A stretch of 39,410 bases of DNA from Clostridia bacterium (GTDB lineage: Bacteria; Bacillota; Clostridia; Oscillospirales; CAG-272), in the NCBI GenBank assembly GCA_017453285.1, contig JAFTKL010000059.1, forward strand, positions 1-39,410, read 5' to 3'. Shown piece by piece: positions 15,937 to 24,000 of the stretch. A program made the position numbers and the translations under genes. A model generated the notes under the pieces. It saw only the letters and a program-made list of their open reading frames with translations. It had not been told where the DNA came from and did no database searches. How positions within the stretch are numbered: position 1 is the stretch's first letter; each line of letters starts with the position of its first letter.

Positions 15937-16665
15937 ATGAGTAAACTTTCTTATCCCACCCCGCATATAAATTCTACCCCCGCCGAGATAGCAAAGACCG
16001 TGCTTATGCCCGGCGACCCCAAGAGAGCGGAGCTTGTTGCAAATAAATTCCTTACCGATGCGGTTCTTTTCAACGACGTTCGCGGTGTCAAGGGCTACAC
16101 GGGTACTTGGAAGGGCGAGCGTGTCTCGGTAATGGCGAGCGGTATGGGTATGCCCTCGATGGGTATTTACAGCTACGAGCTCTACAACGCGTTCGGTGTT
16201 GAGAATATCATAAGAATAGGCTCAGCAGGTGCGATGAGCGCAGACGTAAAGGTTCGTGATATAATTCTCGGAATGGGCGCTTGCACCGACTCGTCCTTTG
16301 GAAATCAGTTCGGATTTGACGGCGCGTTCGCACCTATCTGTAGCTTTGATCTGCTTGAGAAGGCAGTAGAGCTTGGACGTGAGAAGAATTTCAATATCCA
16401 CGTCGGCAACATCCTTTCGTCTGACGTATTCTACGACGACAACCCCGAGAGAAATCTCCGTTGGAGAAAGCTTGGCGTTCTTGGCGTTGAGATGGAGGCG
16501 GCGGCACTCTATATGAACGCAGCAAGAGCAGGCAAGCGCGCGCTTGCTATCTGCACGGTGTCTGACTCTCTCGTTACGGGCGAGGCACTTTCGGCAGAGG
16601 ACAGACAGAACACCTTCCACGAGATGATCGAGCTTGCGCTCGACGTTGCTATCTCGTTTAACTGA
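15937..16665 (+). CDS. deoD: Purine-nucleoside phosphorylase, DeoD type
   Basis: A 242-residue enzyme that splits purine (deoxy)nucleosides with phosphate into the free base and (deoxy)ribose-1-phosphate. Family motifs: MPGDPKRAE near the start (phosphate binding), GMPSMGIYSYELYN, IRIGSAGAM, VGNILSSDVFY, and GVEMEAAALY, where the Glu binds ribose. A late SDSLVTGE holds the catalytic aspartate. AAAGGAG lies 8 bases before the ATG. It is followed after 7 bases by deoB, which takes its product, and then by cdd, so the three form a salvage unit. Confidence 0.97.
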   Translation: MSKLSYPTPHINSTPAEIAKTVLMPGDPKRAELVANKFLTDAVLFNDVRGVKGYTGTWKGERVSVMASGMGMPSMGIYSYELYNAFGVENIIRIGSAGAMSADVKVRDIILGMGACTDSSFGNQFGFDGAFAPICSFDLLEKAVELGREKNFNIHVGNILSSDVFYDDNPERNLRWRKLGVLGVEMEAAALYMNAARAGKRALAICTVSDSLVTGEALSAEDRQNTFHEMIELALDVAISFN

Positions 16666-16672
16666 GAAAATT

Positions 16673-17851
16673 ATGAGAGCTAAAAGAGTTTTTTTGATCG
16701 TGCTTGACAGCGTCGGAGCTGGAGAAATGCCCGATGCGTCGGCTTTCGGTGATGCAGGCGCATCCACACTCGGCAGTTTGCATAAAACGGGAATTCTGAA
16801 TATTCCCACGCTCCGCTCGCTCGGTATCGGAAATATCGACGGACTTGATTTTCTCGGCAAGACTGATTCGCCGCTCGGCGCACTCGCAAGAATGACCGAG
16901 CGCTCGCTCGGCAAGGACACGACGGTAGGACATTGGGAGATCGCGGGACATATCTCGTCCGCGCCGCTTCCCACCTTTCCCGACGGCTTTGATACGGAGA
17001 TACTCGATAAGGTAAGAAAAATATCGGGACGCGAGCTTCTTTGCAACAAGCCCTATTCGGGCACTGCTGTCATCAACGATTACGGCAAAGAGGCAAAAGA
17101 GAAGAATGCAATAATCATCTACACCTCGGCTGACAGCGTGCTTCAGCTCGCAGTTCAGGTAAACGGCGTTATGGAGCTCGAGGAGCTTTACCGCATCTGC
17201 GAGCAGCTCCGCCGCGAGCTCGTCGGCACGAAGGACGGTGTGGGAAGAATTATAGCGCGTCCTTATGTTGAAAACGAGGACGGCAGCTACACCCGTACCG
17301 CCGACAGACGCGACTATTCTCTCGAGCCACCGGCAGTTCTTTTGCCCGAGGCGGTAAAGAGAGCAGGCAAGGCTTCTGTTTCGGTCGGCAAGATCTCGGA
17401 TATATTCGCAGGCGTTGGCTTTACTGAGGCAGAGAGAACGCACTCGAATGAAGAGGGAATGGAGATCACCGAGAAGTTTATCGATAGTGATTTCGAGGGA
17501 CTCTGCTTTACCAATCTCGTCGACTTTGATATGAGTTGGGGACACAGACGCGATCCTGAGGGATACGCTCGCGGACTCAACGCGTTTGACGCTTGGCTAA
17601 AGAGGGTTCTTCCCAAGCTTCGCGAGGATGACGTGTTGATGGTCACGGCAGACCACGGATGCGATCCGTGCTATCTCAAGACCACCGACCACACGCGCGA
17701 ATATACCCCCCTTATCATCTATTCCAAGAGCATCTCACCCGACAATTTCGGTACTCGCGAGAGCTTTGCGGACATTTCTGCAACTGTTGCCGAGCTCCTC
17801 GGCGTGACTTTCAAGACCGAGGGAAGAGCGCTCGAGCTTAGAAATATCTGA
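16673..17851 (+). CDS. deoB: Phosphopentomutase
   Basis: A 392-residue cytoplasmic metalloenzyme of the alkaline-phosphatase superfamily, of normal length. It converts (deoxy)ribose-1-phosphate from DeoD into the 5-phosphate. Visible features: VFLIVLDSVGAGEMPDA (metal Asp), GKDTTVGHWEIAG (the phosphorylated Thr region), NLVDFDMSWGHRRD, and the metal-binding VTADHGCDP with a second TTDHTREY. ATG at 16673 sits seven bases after the deoD stop with only a weak GAGAA ahead, which suggests translational coupling. Confidence 0.97.
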   Translation: MRAKRVFLIVLDSVGAGEMPDASAFGDAGASTLGSLHKTGILNIPTLRSLGIGNIDGLDFLGKTDSPLGALARMTERSLGKDTTVGHWEIAGHISSAPLPTFPDGFDTEILDKVRKISGRELLCNKPYSGTAVINDYGKEAKEKNAIIIYTSADSVLQLAVQVNGVMELEELYRICEQLRRELVGTKDGVGRIIARPYVENEDGSYTRTADRRDYSLEPPAVLLPEAVKRAGKASVSVGKISDIFAGVGFTEAERTHSNEEGMEITEKFIDSDFEGLCFTNLVDFDMSWGHRRDPEGYARGLNAFDAWLKRVLPKLREDDVLMVTADHGCDPCYLKTTDHTREYTPLIIYSKSISPDNFGTRESFADISATVAELLGVTFKTEGRALELRNI

Positions 17852-17868
17852 ATTTAACAGAGGTATAT

Positions 17869-18291
17869 ATGAATATAAACTCAAAGGATTTGATAGCGGC
17901 GGCAGAGAGCGCAAGACTTGCATCCTACTCGCCCTATTCAAATTTCGCTGTTGGCGCGGCTCTGCTTTGCGCTGACGGAACTGTGTATAAGGGATGCAAC
18001 ATCGAAAATGCATCCTTTACCCCCACCTGCTGTGCAGAGCGCGTGGCAATATTCAAGGCGGTATCCGAAGGAAGAAAAGATTTCGTGGCTATTGCGGTGG
18101 TCGGCGGTAAGGTCGGCGAGAGCGAGCGCGGAGCTTGCTATCCTTGCGGAGTGTGCAGGCAGGTGCTTGCCGAGTTCTGCGCGCCCGAGACTCCCGTGTT
18201 TCTCGGCAGCAGTAACGGTGACGTGCTGACGACAAGCGTGGGCGAGCTTCTGCCCTATACTTTCAAATTGAAGGTGGAAGAAAATGACTAA
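17869..18291 (+). CDS. cdd: Cytidine deaminase
   Basis: A 140-residue homotetrameric-type cytidine deaminase that turns cytidine and deoxycytidine into uridine forms. The zinc site is clear: the CAER motif in PTCCAERVAIF gives the Cys ligand and catalytic Glu, and PCGVCRQVL supplies two more cysteines. SYSPYSNFAVGAALL at the N-terminus binds the nucleoside. The start lies 17 bases after deoB. Its 3' end overlaps the next gene by 8 bases. Confidence 0.97.
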   Translation: MNINSKDLIAAAESARLASYSPYSNFAVGAALLCADGTVYKGCNIENASFTPTCCAERVAIFKAVSEGRKDFVAIAVVGGKVGESERGACYPCGVCRQVLAEFCAPETPVFLGSSNGDVLTTSVGELLPYTFKLKVEEND

Positions 18292-19042
18292 ACAGACCAA
18301 GCAGAAGCTGATCTATCTGCGCTATATCCTTCCGCCCGTGCTGATATTGCTCTTGTTGCTCTTCGCGCTCATCCCGTCCTACAGATTTGTGGCAGAGGGA
18401 GTCGCGCGCGAGCCGATATCGCTCTCAAAGCTTATCTCAAACTCTTGGGACGAGAGCAGGGAAACGCTTTTTGTAAAGAGCGCAAACGACGTAAAGCCGC
18501 AGGAACTTGTTTTCTCGAAAACGATGCTCTGGCTAATCCTCGGCTTTGGTACGCTTTATCTCGTTGCGCTCGCGGTCGCAGTATGGTCGACGTTTGTTGC
18601 GCTTAAGCTATTTATCTCGGACGATGAGGATGGCGCGGAGAGAGCAAGAACTCTCTTTATCACCTTTTTCCCGAACCGCATAGTGCTCACGGCAGTCGAG
18701 GCACTCGCAATCCCGCTTGTGCTCATACCCTACCTTATGCCGCTGGTCTACTCATACACTCTCGGCACGCGAGTTGCCTTTACACTCGCCGCACCCGACG
18801 GATTTATCTTCGCGCTGATCTCGATAGCGGCGATCTCGGTGCTCTCGGCACTCACCGCACCCTACGAGAGACGCTTTGACGCTGACGTGTTCAAAAAGCG
18901 CGCGGCGTTCGGCGCAAGTACGGTCGAGAGCGAGGAAGAGGAGAGCGCACCCGAACAGGATGAAGCATATCGCGCGCTCAGAGACGAGCAGGCAGAGCGC
19001 ATCCGCAGAATGCTCAGAGGCGACGACAAGGAAGATCAATAA
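18284..19042 (+). CDS. Membrane protein of unknown function
   Basis: A 252-residue protein with four hydrophobic segments (about residues 12-30, 80-105, 128-158 and 165-190). Between the first and second lies a likely extracytoplasmic stretch of about 50 residues. The C-terminal 55 residues are cytoplasmic, highly charged and probably helical (ESEEEESAPEQDEAYRALRDEQ). No family is recognised. It overlaps cdd by 8 bases and is followed 19 bases later by pcrA, so it is embedded in a nucleoside and DNA-metabolism operon without an obvious link to either. Confidence 0.72.
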   Translation: MTKQTKQKLIYLRYILPPVLILLLLLFALIPSYRFVAEGVAREPISLSKLISNSWDESRETLFVKSANDVKPQELVFSKTMLWLILGFGTLYLVALAVAVWSTFVALKLFISDDEDGAERARTLFITFFPNRIVLTAVEALAIPLVLIPYLMPLVYSYTLGTRVAFTLAAPDGFIFALISIAAISVLSALTAPYERRFDADVFKKRAAFGASTVESEEEESAPEQDEAYRALRDEQAERIRRMLRGDDKEDQ

Positions 19043-19061
19043 TCAACAGAAGGAAGATACA

Positions 19062-21503
19062 ATGGCAGAACTTACACAATTGGGCGAGCGCTATATTCGC
19101 GCAAAGCGCAAATTGTTTGATATTTATTACTCGGAGCTGAACGCTCCTCAAAGAGAAGCGGTATTTACCGCAAACGGCTCGCTACTCGTGCTTGCAGGCG
19201 CGGGAAGCGGCAAGACCACGGTGCTTGTCAAGAGAATAGTTTTTCTCGTCAAATACGGCAACGCGTACTACAGCGACTACGTGCCGCACAACCTTAATGA
19301 AGAGAAGGTCGCTCAGCTTGAAAGAGCGGCACTCTCTGCGCCAAAGGAGACTATAGAGCAGATACTCCCCGAGTTTATCTCAGCCCCCTGCGCTCCTTGG
19401 CAGATGCTTGCCATCACCTTTACAAATAAGGCGGCAAACGAGATAAAAAGCAGACTTGCGGCGGCGATGGACGACGAGGAGAGCGCAAAGAGCATATGGG
19501 CGGGCACATTCCACTCGGTATGTATGCGCATACTCCGCAGCTACGGCGACCGCCTCGGCTACGCGCAGGGCTTTGCGATCTACGACGCAAACGACACCAA
19601 GGGTGCTATCAGCTCGGTAATGAAAAATCTCAATATCGACGAGAAGGCTCTGCCGATAAAGTCGGTAATAGCCGAGATCAGCAGGGCAAAGGATAACCTG
19701 TTTACTCCCGAGGATTACGAGCTTGAGTACGGCATCAAGGATTTTCGCAAAAAGCAGATCGCCAAGGTCTATAAGGCTTATCAGGCTCATCTGAAGAACT
19801 CTAATGCGCTTGATTTCGACGATATAATAATGCAGACGGTGTTTCTGCTCCGCGACCACAAGGACGTGAGGGAATACTACCAGAATAAATTCCGCTACGT
19901 TTCGGTCGACGAGTTTCAGGACACCAACCACGCGCAGTTTACGCTGACGGCGTTTTTGTGCGGCGGACATAATAATATTATGGTGGTCGGTGACGACGAT
20001 CAGAGCATCTACCGCTTCAGAGGCGCGGTGATAGAGAACATTCTCGGCTTTGATAGAAAGTACAAGAACACCAAGGTCATAAAGCTCGAGCAGAATTATC
20101 GCTCAACGGGAGTTATACTCGATGCGGCAAACGCGATAATCTCGAAAAATCAAGGCAGAAAGGGAAAAAATCTCTGGACAGAGCGCAAAGGCGGCTCGAA
20201 TATCTCGCTCAAACTCTGCGAGGAGCAGAATTCCGAGGCGAGATACATCGTTGATAAGATCTCGGATCTCGTTGCATCCAAACAGTACGGCTTCCGCGAT
20301 TGCGCCATCCTTTACCGCACAAACGCACAGTCAAGCACGATCGAGCGTGTGTTTGCAAAGAGCGCGATACCCTACAGAATGCTCGGCGGTCTGCGCTTCA
20401 ACGACCGCAAGGAGATAAGAGATATCGTCGCGTATCTGCAGTTTATCGTAAATCCTGCCGACAGTGAGCGAATGAAGAGAATAATCAACGAGCCCAAGCG
20501 AGGAATAGGAAACACCACGGTCGAGGGCGTGCTTGCCATCGCGCGCGAGCAGGAAAAGAGCGTATTTGAGGTAATGAAGAATGCCGATCAGTACGTCGCA
20601 CTTGCGAGAAGTGCTAGCAAGCTCAAGTCGTTTGCGGCGATGATAGGATATCTGCGCGTACTTCTTGAGAGCGATATCTCGCTTGAAGCGTTTGTAAATC
20701 AAGTGCTTGACAAGAGCGGATATAAGCAGATGCTTATCGACGCGGGTGAGGAAGAGAAGGAGCGAGTTGAGAACCTCGAGGAATTCGTCTCGGGCGTTAT
20801 CGAGTACGAAAAATCGAACGAAGAGCCTACGCTCGTCGGTTTCCTTGAAGAAAACGCGCTCGTTGCCGACGTTGATAAATACGACGAGACGGCGGATGCT
20901 GTGGTAATGATGACCGTGCATTCGGCAAAGGGACTTGAATTTCCCGTCGTTTTCCTGCCCGGAATGGAGGACGGACTCTTCCCGGGAATGCAGACGATGA
21001 TGGCAGACCCGTCCGAGATGGAGGAGGAGCGCAGACTTGCGTACGTTGCGCTCACGCGTGCAAAAGACAGAGTGTATATTACCTACACTAAAAACAGAAT
21101 GCTCTACGGCAGGACCTCGTACAATCCGCTCTCGCGCTTTGTTTCTGAGATCCCCGACGAGCTGATCGACGAGGAACTTGCATACGCGCCCCGCACCGAT
21201 TACGGTCACGGCTCGTACTACTCAAGTGCGCCGCGCTCTTACATAACAAATTCTCAGGTTACCACCCCCGAGCCAAAGCGCCGCGCCCACGAGAGCTACG
21301 GTGCTCCTGCAGCTCCCAAGCCTGCGGCAAAGCAGGGACTTGATTTCAAGGAGGGCGACCGAGTATTCCACGGCACGTTTGGAGCGGGAGAGATACTCTC
21401 AGCCAAGCCGATGGGTGCCGACGTGCTCTACGAGGTCATCTTCGATAAAGCAGGCACGAAAAAGCTTATGGGAACCTACGCGAGACTCAAAAAATTATTA
21501 TAA
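19062..21503 (+). CDS. pcrA: ATP-dependent DNA helicase PcrA (UvrD/Rep family)
   Basis: An 813-residue superfamily 1A 3'-5' helicase for repair and for clearing replication conflicts. Motifs in order: Q-motif LNAPQREAV; Walker A AGAGSGKT (about residues 45-52); Ia TFTNKAANEIKSR; II VDEFQDTNHAQF; III VGDDDQSIYRFRGA; IV QNYRST; V VHSAKGLEFPVVF; VI AYVALTRAKDR. The C-terminus after a disordered linker is the PcrA Tudor-like domain (GDRVFHGTFGAGEIL), which in Bacillus binds RNA polymerase. The start is ATG at 19062, with GAAGGAAG about 7 bases before. It is the last gene of the long plus-strand run. Confidence 0.96.
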   Translation: MAELTQLGERYIRAKRKLFDIYYSELNAPQREAVFTANGSLLVLAGAGSGKTTVLVKRIVFLVKYGNAYYSDYVPHNLNEEKVAQLERAALSAPKETIEQILPEFISAPCAPWQMLAITFTNKAANEIKSRLAAAMDDEESAKSIWAGTFHSVCMRILRSYGDRLGYAQGFAIYDANDTKGAISSVMKNLNIDEKALPIKSVIAEISRAKDNLFTPEDYELEYGIKDFRKKQIAKVYKAYQAHLKNSNALDFDDIIMQTVFLLRDHKDVREYYQNKFRYVSVDEFQDTNHAQFTLTAFLCGGHNNIMVVGDDDQSIYRFRGAVIENILGFDRKYKNTKVIKLEQNYRSTGVILDAANAIISKNQGRKGKNLWTERKGGSNISLKLCEEQNSEARYIVDKISDLVASKQYGFRDCAILYRTNAQSSTIERVFAKSAIPYRMLGGLRFNDRKEIRDIVAYLQFIVNPADSERMKRIINEPKRGIGNTTVEGVLAIAREQEKSVFEVMKNADQYVALARSASKLKSFAAMIGYLRVLLESDISLEAFVNQVLDKSGYKQMLIDAGEEEKERVENLEEFVSGVIEYEKSNEEPTLVGFLEENALVADVDKYDETADAVVMMTVHSAKGLEFPVVFLPGMEDGLFPGMQTMMADPSEMEEERRLAYVALTRAKDRVYITYTKNRMLYGRTSYNPLSRFVSEIPDELIDEELAYAPRTDYGHGSYYSSAPRSYITNSQVTTPEPKRRAHESYGAPAAPKPAAKQGLDFKEGDRVFHGTFGAGEILSAKPMGADVLYEVIFDKAGTKKLMGTYARLKKLL

Positions 21504-21508
21504 ACAAC

Positions 21509-21866
21509 AAAAGCTCCCGATTTGGCGTACCTGCCGTAGAGCAGGTACGTCAGCTATGATCGCCTGCGGCGAGTTTAGAGTTATGATTGCCTTCGGCAAG
21601 TTATGATACACCTTCGGTGCAGTTTGAAGCGACAAGGCGATTATATCATAACGATTGCATTTTTGCGCAGCAAAATGCAAACTCATAACGGTGAGTGTGA
21701 GCGAGCCTCATCACTCATAACTGAAAATAGCTTTTCTGTCTTCAAATGCAGTGCTTCTCAAGAAAAAAGGACGAGGAATTTTCGCAATTCTTCGTCCTTT
21801 TGTTGTCGGTAGGTGGTATTTTGGTTAATTCTGCTCTATCGCAGATACCCCTTTTCGGGAGCTTTT
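21509..21866. repeat. Short-hairpin repeat element inside a split terminator
   Basis: This stretch has no gene. Its outer 12 bases (21509-21520, AAAAGCTCCCGA) are the exact inverse of 21855-21866, as expected of one terminator stem. Between them lie about 334 bases with a run of small hairpins: a 9-bp stem at 21526-21549, then three units with TATGAT spacers and stems such as TCGCC/GGCGA and TTGCC/GGCAA with TGC or TTC loops (21555-21622). The layout matches interspersed MITE-like elements. It looks inserted into the loop of the pcrA/araC terminator. Confidence 0.65.
21763..21804. terminator. Intrinsic terminator-like hairpin
   Basis: AAAAGGACGAGGAATT and AATTCTTCGTCCTTTT form a long stem with a short TTCGC-type loop; two pairs are G-U when read as RNA. 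T-runs follow on both strands (TTTTGTTG on plus, TTTTTTCTTG on minus). It can stop both pcrA and the convergent araC-type gene. Confidence 0.75.
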
Positions 21867-21874
21867 AATTTACC

Positions 21875-22657
21875 TTATTGCATTGTTTTCGGTATATCCT
21901 CTGCGGGAGAGTGACCGCAGTGCTTTTTATATAATCGGTAGAAGTTGCTGTAGTTGTCGTAGCCCACCTTTATCGCGGCAGAGGTCGGCGGCACGCCGCT
22001 TCGTATCATCTGTGTTGCGAGCGCCAGCTTCTTTTGTAGAATGTACTGCTTTGGTGAGATCTTCATCCTCTCTTCAAAGATGTGACAGACCGAGGATTTT
22101 GAACGAGAGACGTGAGAAGCAAGCTCGTCAAGCGATATTCTCTCGCAAAGATGACCGTCTATATAGGAAAGTACGTCGCGCAAGAGGTCGTTTATCTCGC
22201 TTTGCGGTGTAGCCTGCTCTGAATTTGCAAGAGCGTAGAGTATCTCGGTCATAAAGCTGTGCGCGAGCGGAATATAGAATTCCTGATCCTTCGAAAAGCA
22301 TATTTTTTTCAGCTCGTCGGTTATATAATGACTGAGCGTGTGAATGAGAATGCTTTTTTTCGCGAAACGCTCCCAAAGCACGCTCGGGATGGAGTCAAAA
22401 TCAAACAGAGCGGTTATTCGCTTGTATTCACCCTTCTTGCTTGCAGTTATCGCGTGATAGCATAGCGGAGGAATAGCAATAGCCTCGCCGCGTCTCAACC
22501 TATATTCGATTCCCTCGATCGTTACGTTCACGCTTCCGTCAAGCACGGCTATCATTTCAAAATGAGCGTGACAATGACTCTCCCAGAGCAGAGTGCTGTC
22601 TATGATATCAGATCTGTAATGCAGATCGAATTTGTCGGTTTTGAGCTCCCGTATCAA
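21875..22657 (-). CDS. AraC family transcriptional regulator
   Basis: A 260-residue protein. The N-terminal half is a cupin-type effector domain (SHCHAHFEMIAVLDGSVNVTIEG, then RRGEAIAIPP), and the C-terminal 100 residues form two helix-turn-helix motifs (SLDELASHVSRSKSSVCHIFEE, then TSAAIKVGYDNYSNFYRLYKKHCGHSP). Such proteins usually sense a sugar or related small molecule. The start is TTG at 22657 with a very strong AGGGGGTGA ahead; no ATG in frame lies near. It is divergent from the oxidoreductase/lyase operon and is the obvious regulator of it. Confidence 0.93.
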   Translation of the reverse strand: MIRELKTDKFDLHYRSDIIDSTLLWESHCHAHFEMIAVLDGSVNVTIEGIEYRLRRGEAIAIPPLCYHAITASKKGEYKRITALFDFDSIPSVLWERFAKKSILIHTLSHYITDELKKICFSKDQEFYIPLAHSFMTEILYALANSEQATPQSEINDLLRDVLSYIDGHLCERISLDELASHVSRSKSSVCHIFEERMKISPKQYILQKKLALATQMIRSGVPPTSAAIKVGYDNYSNFYRLYKKHCGHSPAEDIPKTMQ

Positions 22658-22677
22658 TCTCTCACCCCCTTTTTTAT

Positions 22678-22706
22678 ATTTTACTACATATTTGCAAGAA
22701 AAGCAA
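22678..22706 (-). promoter_or_regulatory. Promoter of the AraC-type gene
   Basis: On the minus strand, TTGCTT (22701-22706), a 17-bp spacer and TAAAAT (22678-22683). The -35 end overlaps the first direct repeat of the presumed operator, which suggests autoregulation. Confidence 0.6.
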
Positions 22707-22723
22707 TAGAAAATGCAAGAAAA
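22693..22723 (+). promoter_or_regulatory. Probable AraC operator, two direct repeats
   Basis: The 10-base sequence TGCAAGAAAA occurs at 22693-22702 and again at 22714-22723. The repeats are exactly 21 bp apart, two helical turns, as in activator sites bound by AraC-family proteins. The second copy ends just upstream of the poor -35 of the oxidoreductase operon. Confidence 0.65.
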
Positions 22724-22727
22724 AGTA

Positions 22728-22756
22728 TTTAAATTGCTTTTATTATATGATATAAT
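22728..22756 (+). promoter_or_regulatory. Activator-dependent promoter of the oxidoreductase/lyase operon
   Basis: A perfect -10 TATAAT (22751-22756) is present, but the position 17 bp upstream reads TTTAAA (22728-22733), a weak -35. With the direct repeats abutting it, this fits a promoter that needs the AraC-type activator. Confidence 0.6.
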
Positions 22757-22782
22757 GTAAAAAAAGAAGCAGGAGGCGCACT

Positions 22783-23988
22783 ATGGCAGAATATTTGAAC
22801 CTACCGCTTACGGTAGGAGCGCAGAAAATAGAAAACAGAGTGGTTTTTCAGCCGATGGAGGGTTGTGACTGCAACGAGGACGGAAGTCCGCACCAGCTTA
22901 CGATCGAAAAATATCTGAAGGCGGCAAGAAGCGGTGCGGGTCTTGTGTGGTTTGAGGCTAACGCGGTATGCCCTGAGGGAAGGACAAATCCGCGCCAGAT
23001 GATGCTGACACGCGAGAACATCGATCAGTTCAAGGCACTTCTCAAAGATATGCGCGAGATCGCGCTTCGTGAGTGCGGTATTCGTCAGGTGCTGATACTT
23101 CAGCTCACGCACTCGGGCAGACAGAGCATAGTTCCCATGATCGCATATCGCAACTCGGTATATGAGGAGCGTCGCCCCGTCAGCGACGAGAATATCGTGA
23201 GTGATGAGTATCTCGATACGCTCCCCGAGAAGTACGCAGAGTCGGCGAGACTTGCACTTGAGGCAGGCTTTGATGGCGTCGACGTAAAATCCTGCCACGG
23301 CTATCTCTTCCAGGAGCTTCTCTCGGCATATGTGCGAGAGGGAAGATACGGAGGCAGCTTTGAGAACAGAATAAAGCTTTATATCGACTGCGTTCGTGCC
23401 GCACGCGAGGTACTTCCCGAGGGCGCACTGCTGACGACAAGACTCAGCGTCTCGGATATGGTCGCGTATCCCAACGGCTTTGGCACGGACGAGAGCGGCA
23501 AGCTCGATCTTCGTGAGCCCGATATGCTGATTGAAGAGCTACATAAGAGCGGAATACAGATACTCAACGTGACGGTCGGAAACCCTTACTATAATCCGCA
23601 CGTCAACCGTCCATACCGCAAGGGAGGCTACGAGCCGCCCGAGAGCGCGGAGGTCGGACTTGAGCGATTTGAGATCATCGAGAAGCACATCAAGGAAAAA
23701 TTCCCGTCGCTCTACGTCGTCGGCTCGGGACTTTCCTACTATCGTGAGGATCTTATCGAGCATTCCGAGCGACAGCTACGCGAGGGAATATGCGATATGG
23801 TGGGATACGGCAGAGTTAGCCTTGCGTATCCCGAATTCTACCGTGACTATCTGCAGGGTAAGTTCAGCGCAAAGAAGTGCTGTCTCTCTTGCTCAAAATG
23901 CACCGTGCTTATGCGAAACAAATGCGTTTCGGGATGCGCGGTATTCAACGAATATTACAGAGAGCTTTACAAGTCACTTGGTATTTAA
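22783..23988 (+). CDS. Old Yellow Enzyme-type flavin oxidoreductase with Fe-S motif
   Basis: A 401-residue TIM-barrel enzyme of the NADH:flavin oxidoreductase family. Seen: the N-terminal KIENRVVFQPMEG (FMN site), QLTHSGRQ, GFDGVDVKSCHGYLFQELLS with GGSFENRIKLY, and VGSGLSY. Near the C-terminus a cluster of cysteines (CLSCSKC, 11 residues, then C) matches the 4Fe-4S motif of 2,4-dienoyl-CoA reductase and trimethylamine dehydrogenase. Unlike those, the chain ends about 15 residues later and lacks the C-terminal FAD/NAD(P)H module, so electrons may come from another protein. It probably reduces an activated C=C or carries out a related redox step; substrate unknown. GGAGG lies 8 bases before the ATG. 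First gene of the AraC-controlled operon. Confidence 0.9.
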   Translation: MAEYLNLPLTVGAQKIENRVVFQPMEGCDCNEDGSPHQLTIEKYLKAARSGAGLVWFEANAVCPEGRTNPRQMMLTRENIDQFKALLKDMREIALRECGIRQVLILQLTHSGRQSIVPMIAYRNSVYEERRPVSDENIVSDEYLDTLPEKYAESARLALEAGFDGVDVKSCHGYLFQELLSAYVREGRYGGSFENRIKLYIDCVRAAREVLPEGALLTTRLSVSDMVAYPNGFGTDESGKLDLREPDMLIEELHKSGIQILNVTVGNPYYNPHVNRPYRKGGYEPPESAEVGLERFEIIEKHIKEKFPSLYVVGSGLSYYREDLIEHSERQLREGICDMVGYGRVSLAYPEFYRDYLQGKFSAKKCCLSCSKCTVLMRNKCVSGCAVFNEYYRELYKSLGI

Positions 23989-24000
23989 GGGGGATAGGAT

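Noticed and set aside
21523..21812. Short open frames within the mini-hairpin repeat region
   Set aside because: They lack ribosome sites and consist of repeat and terminator sequence.
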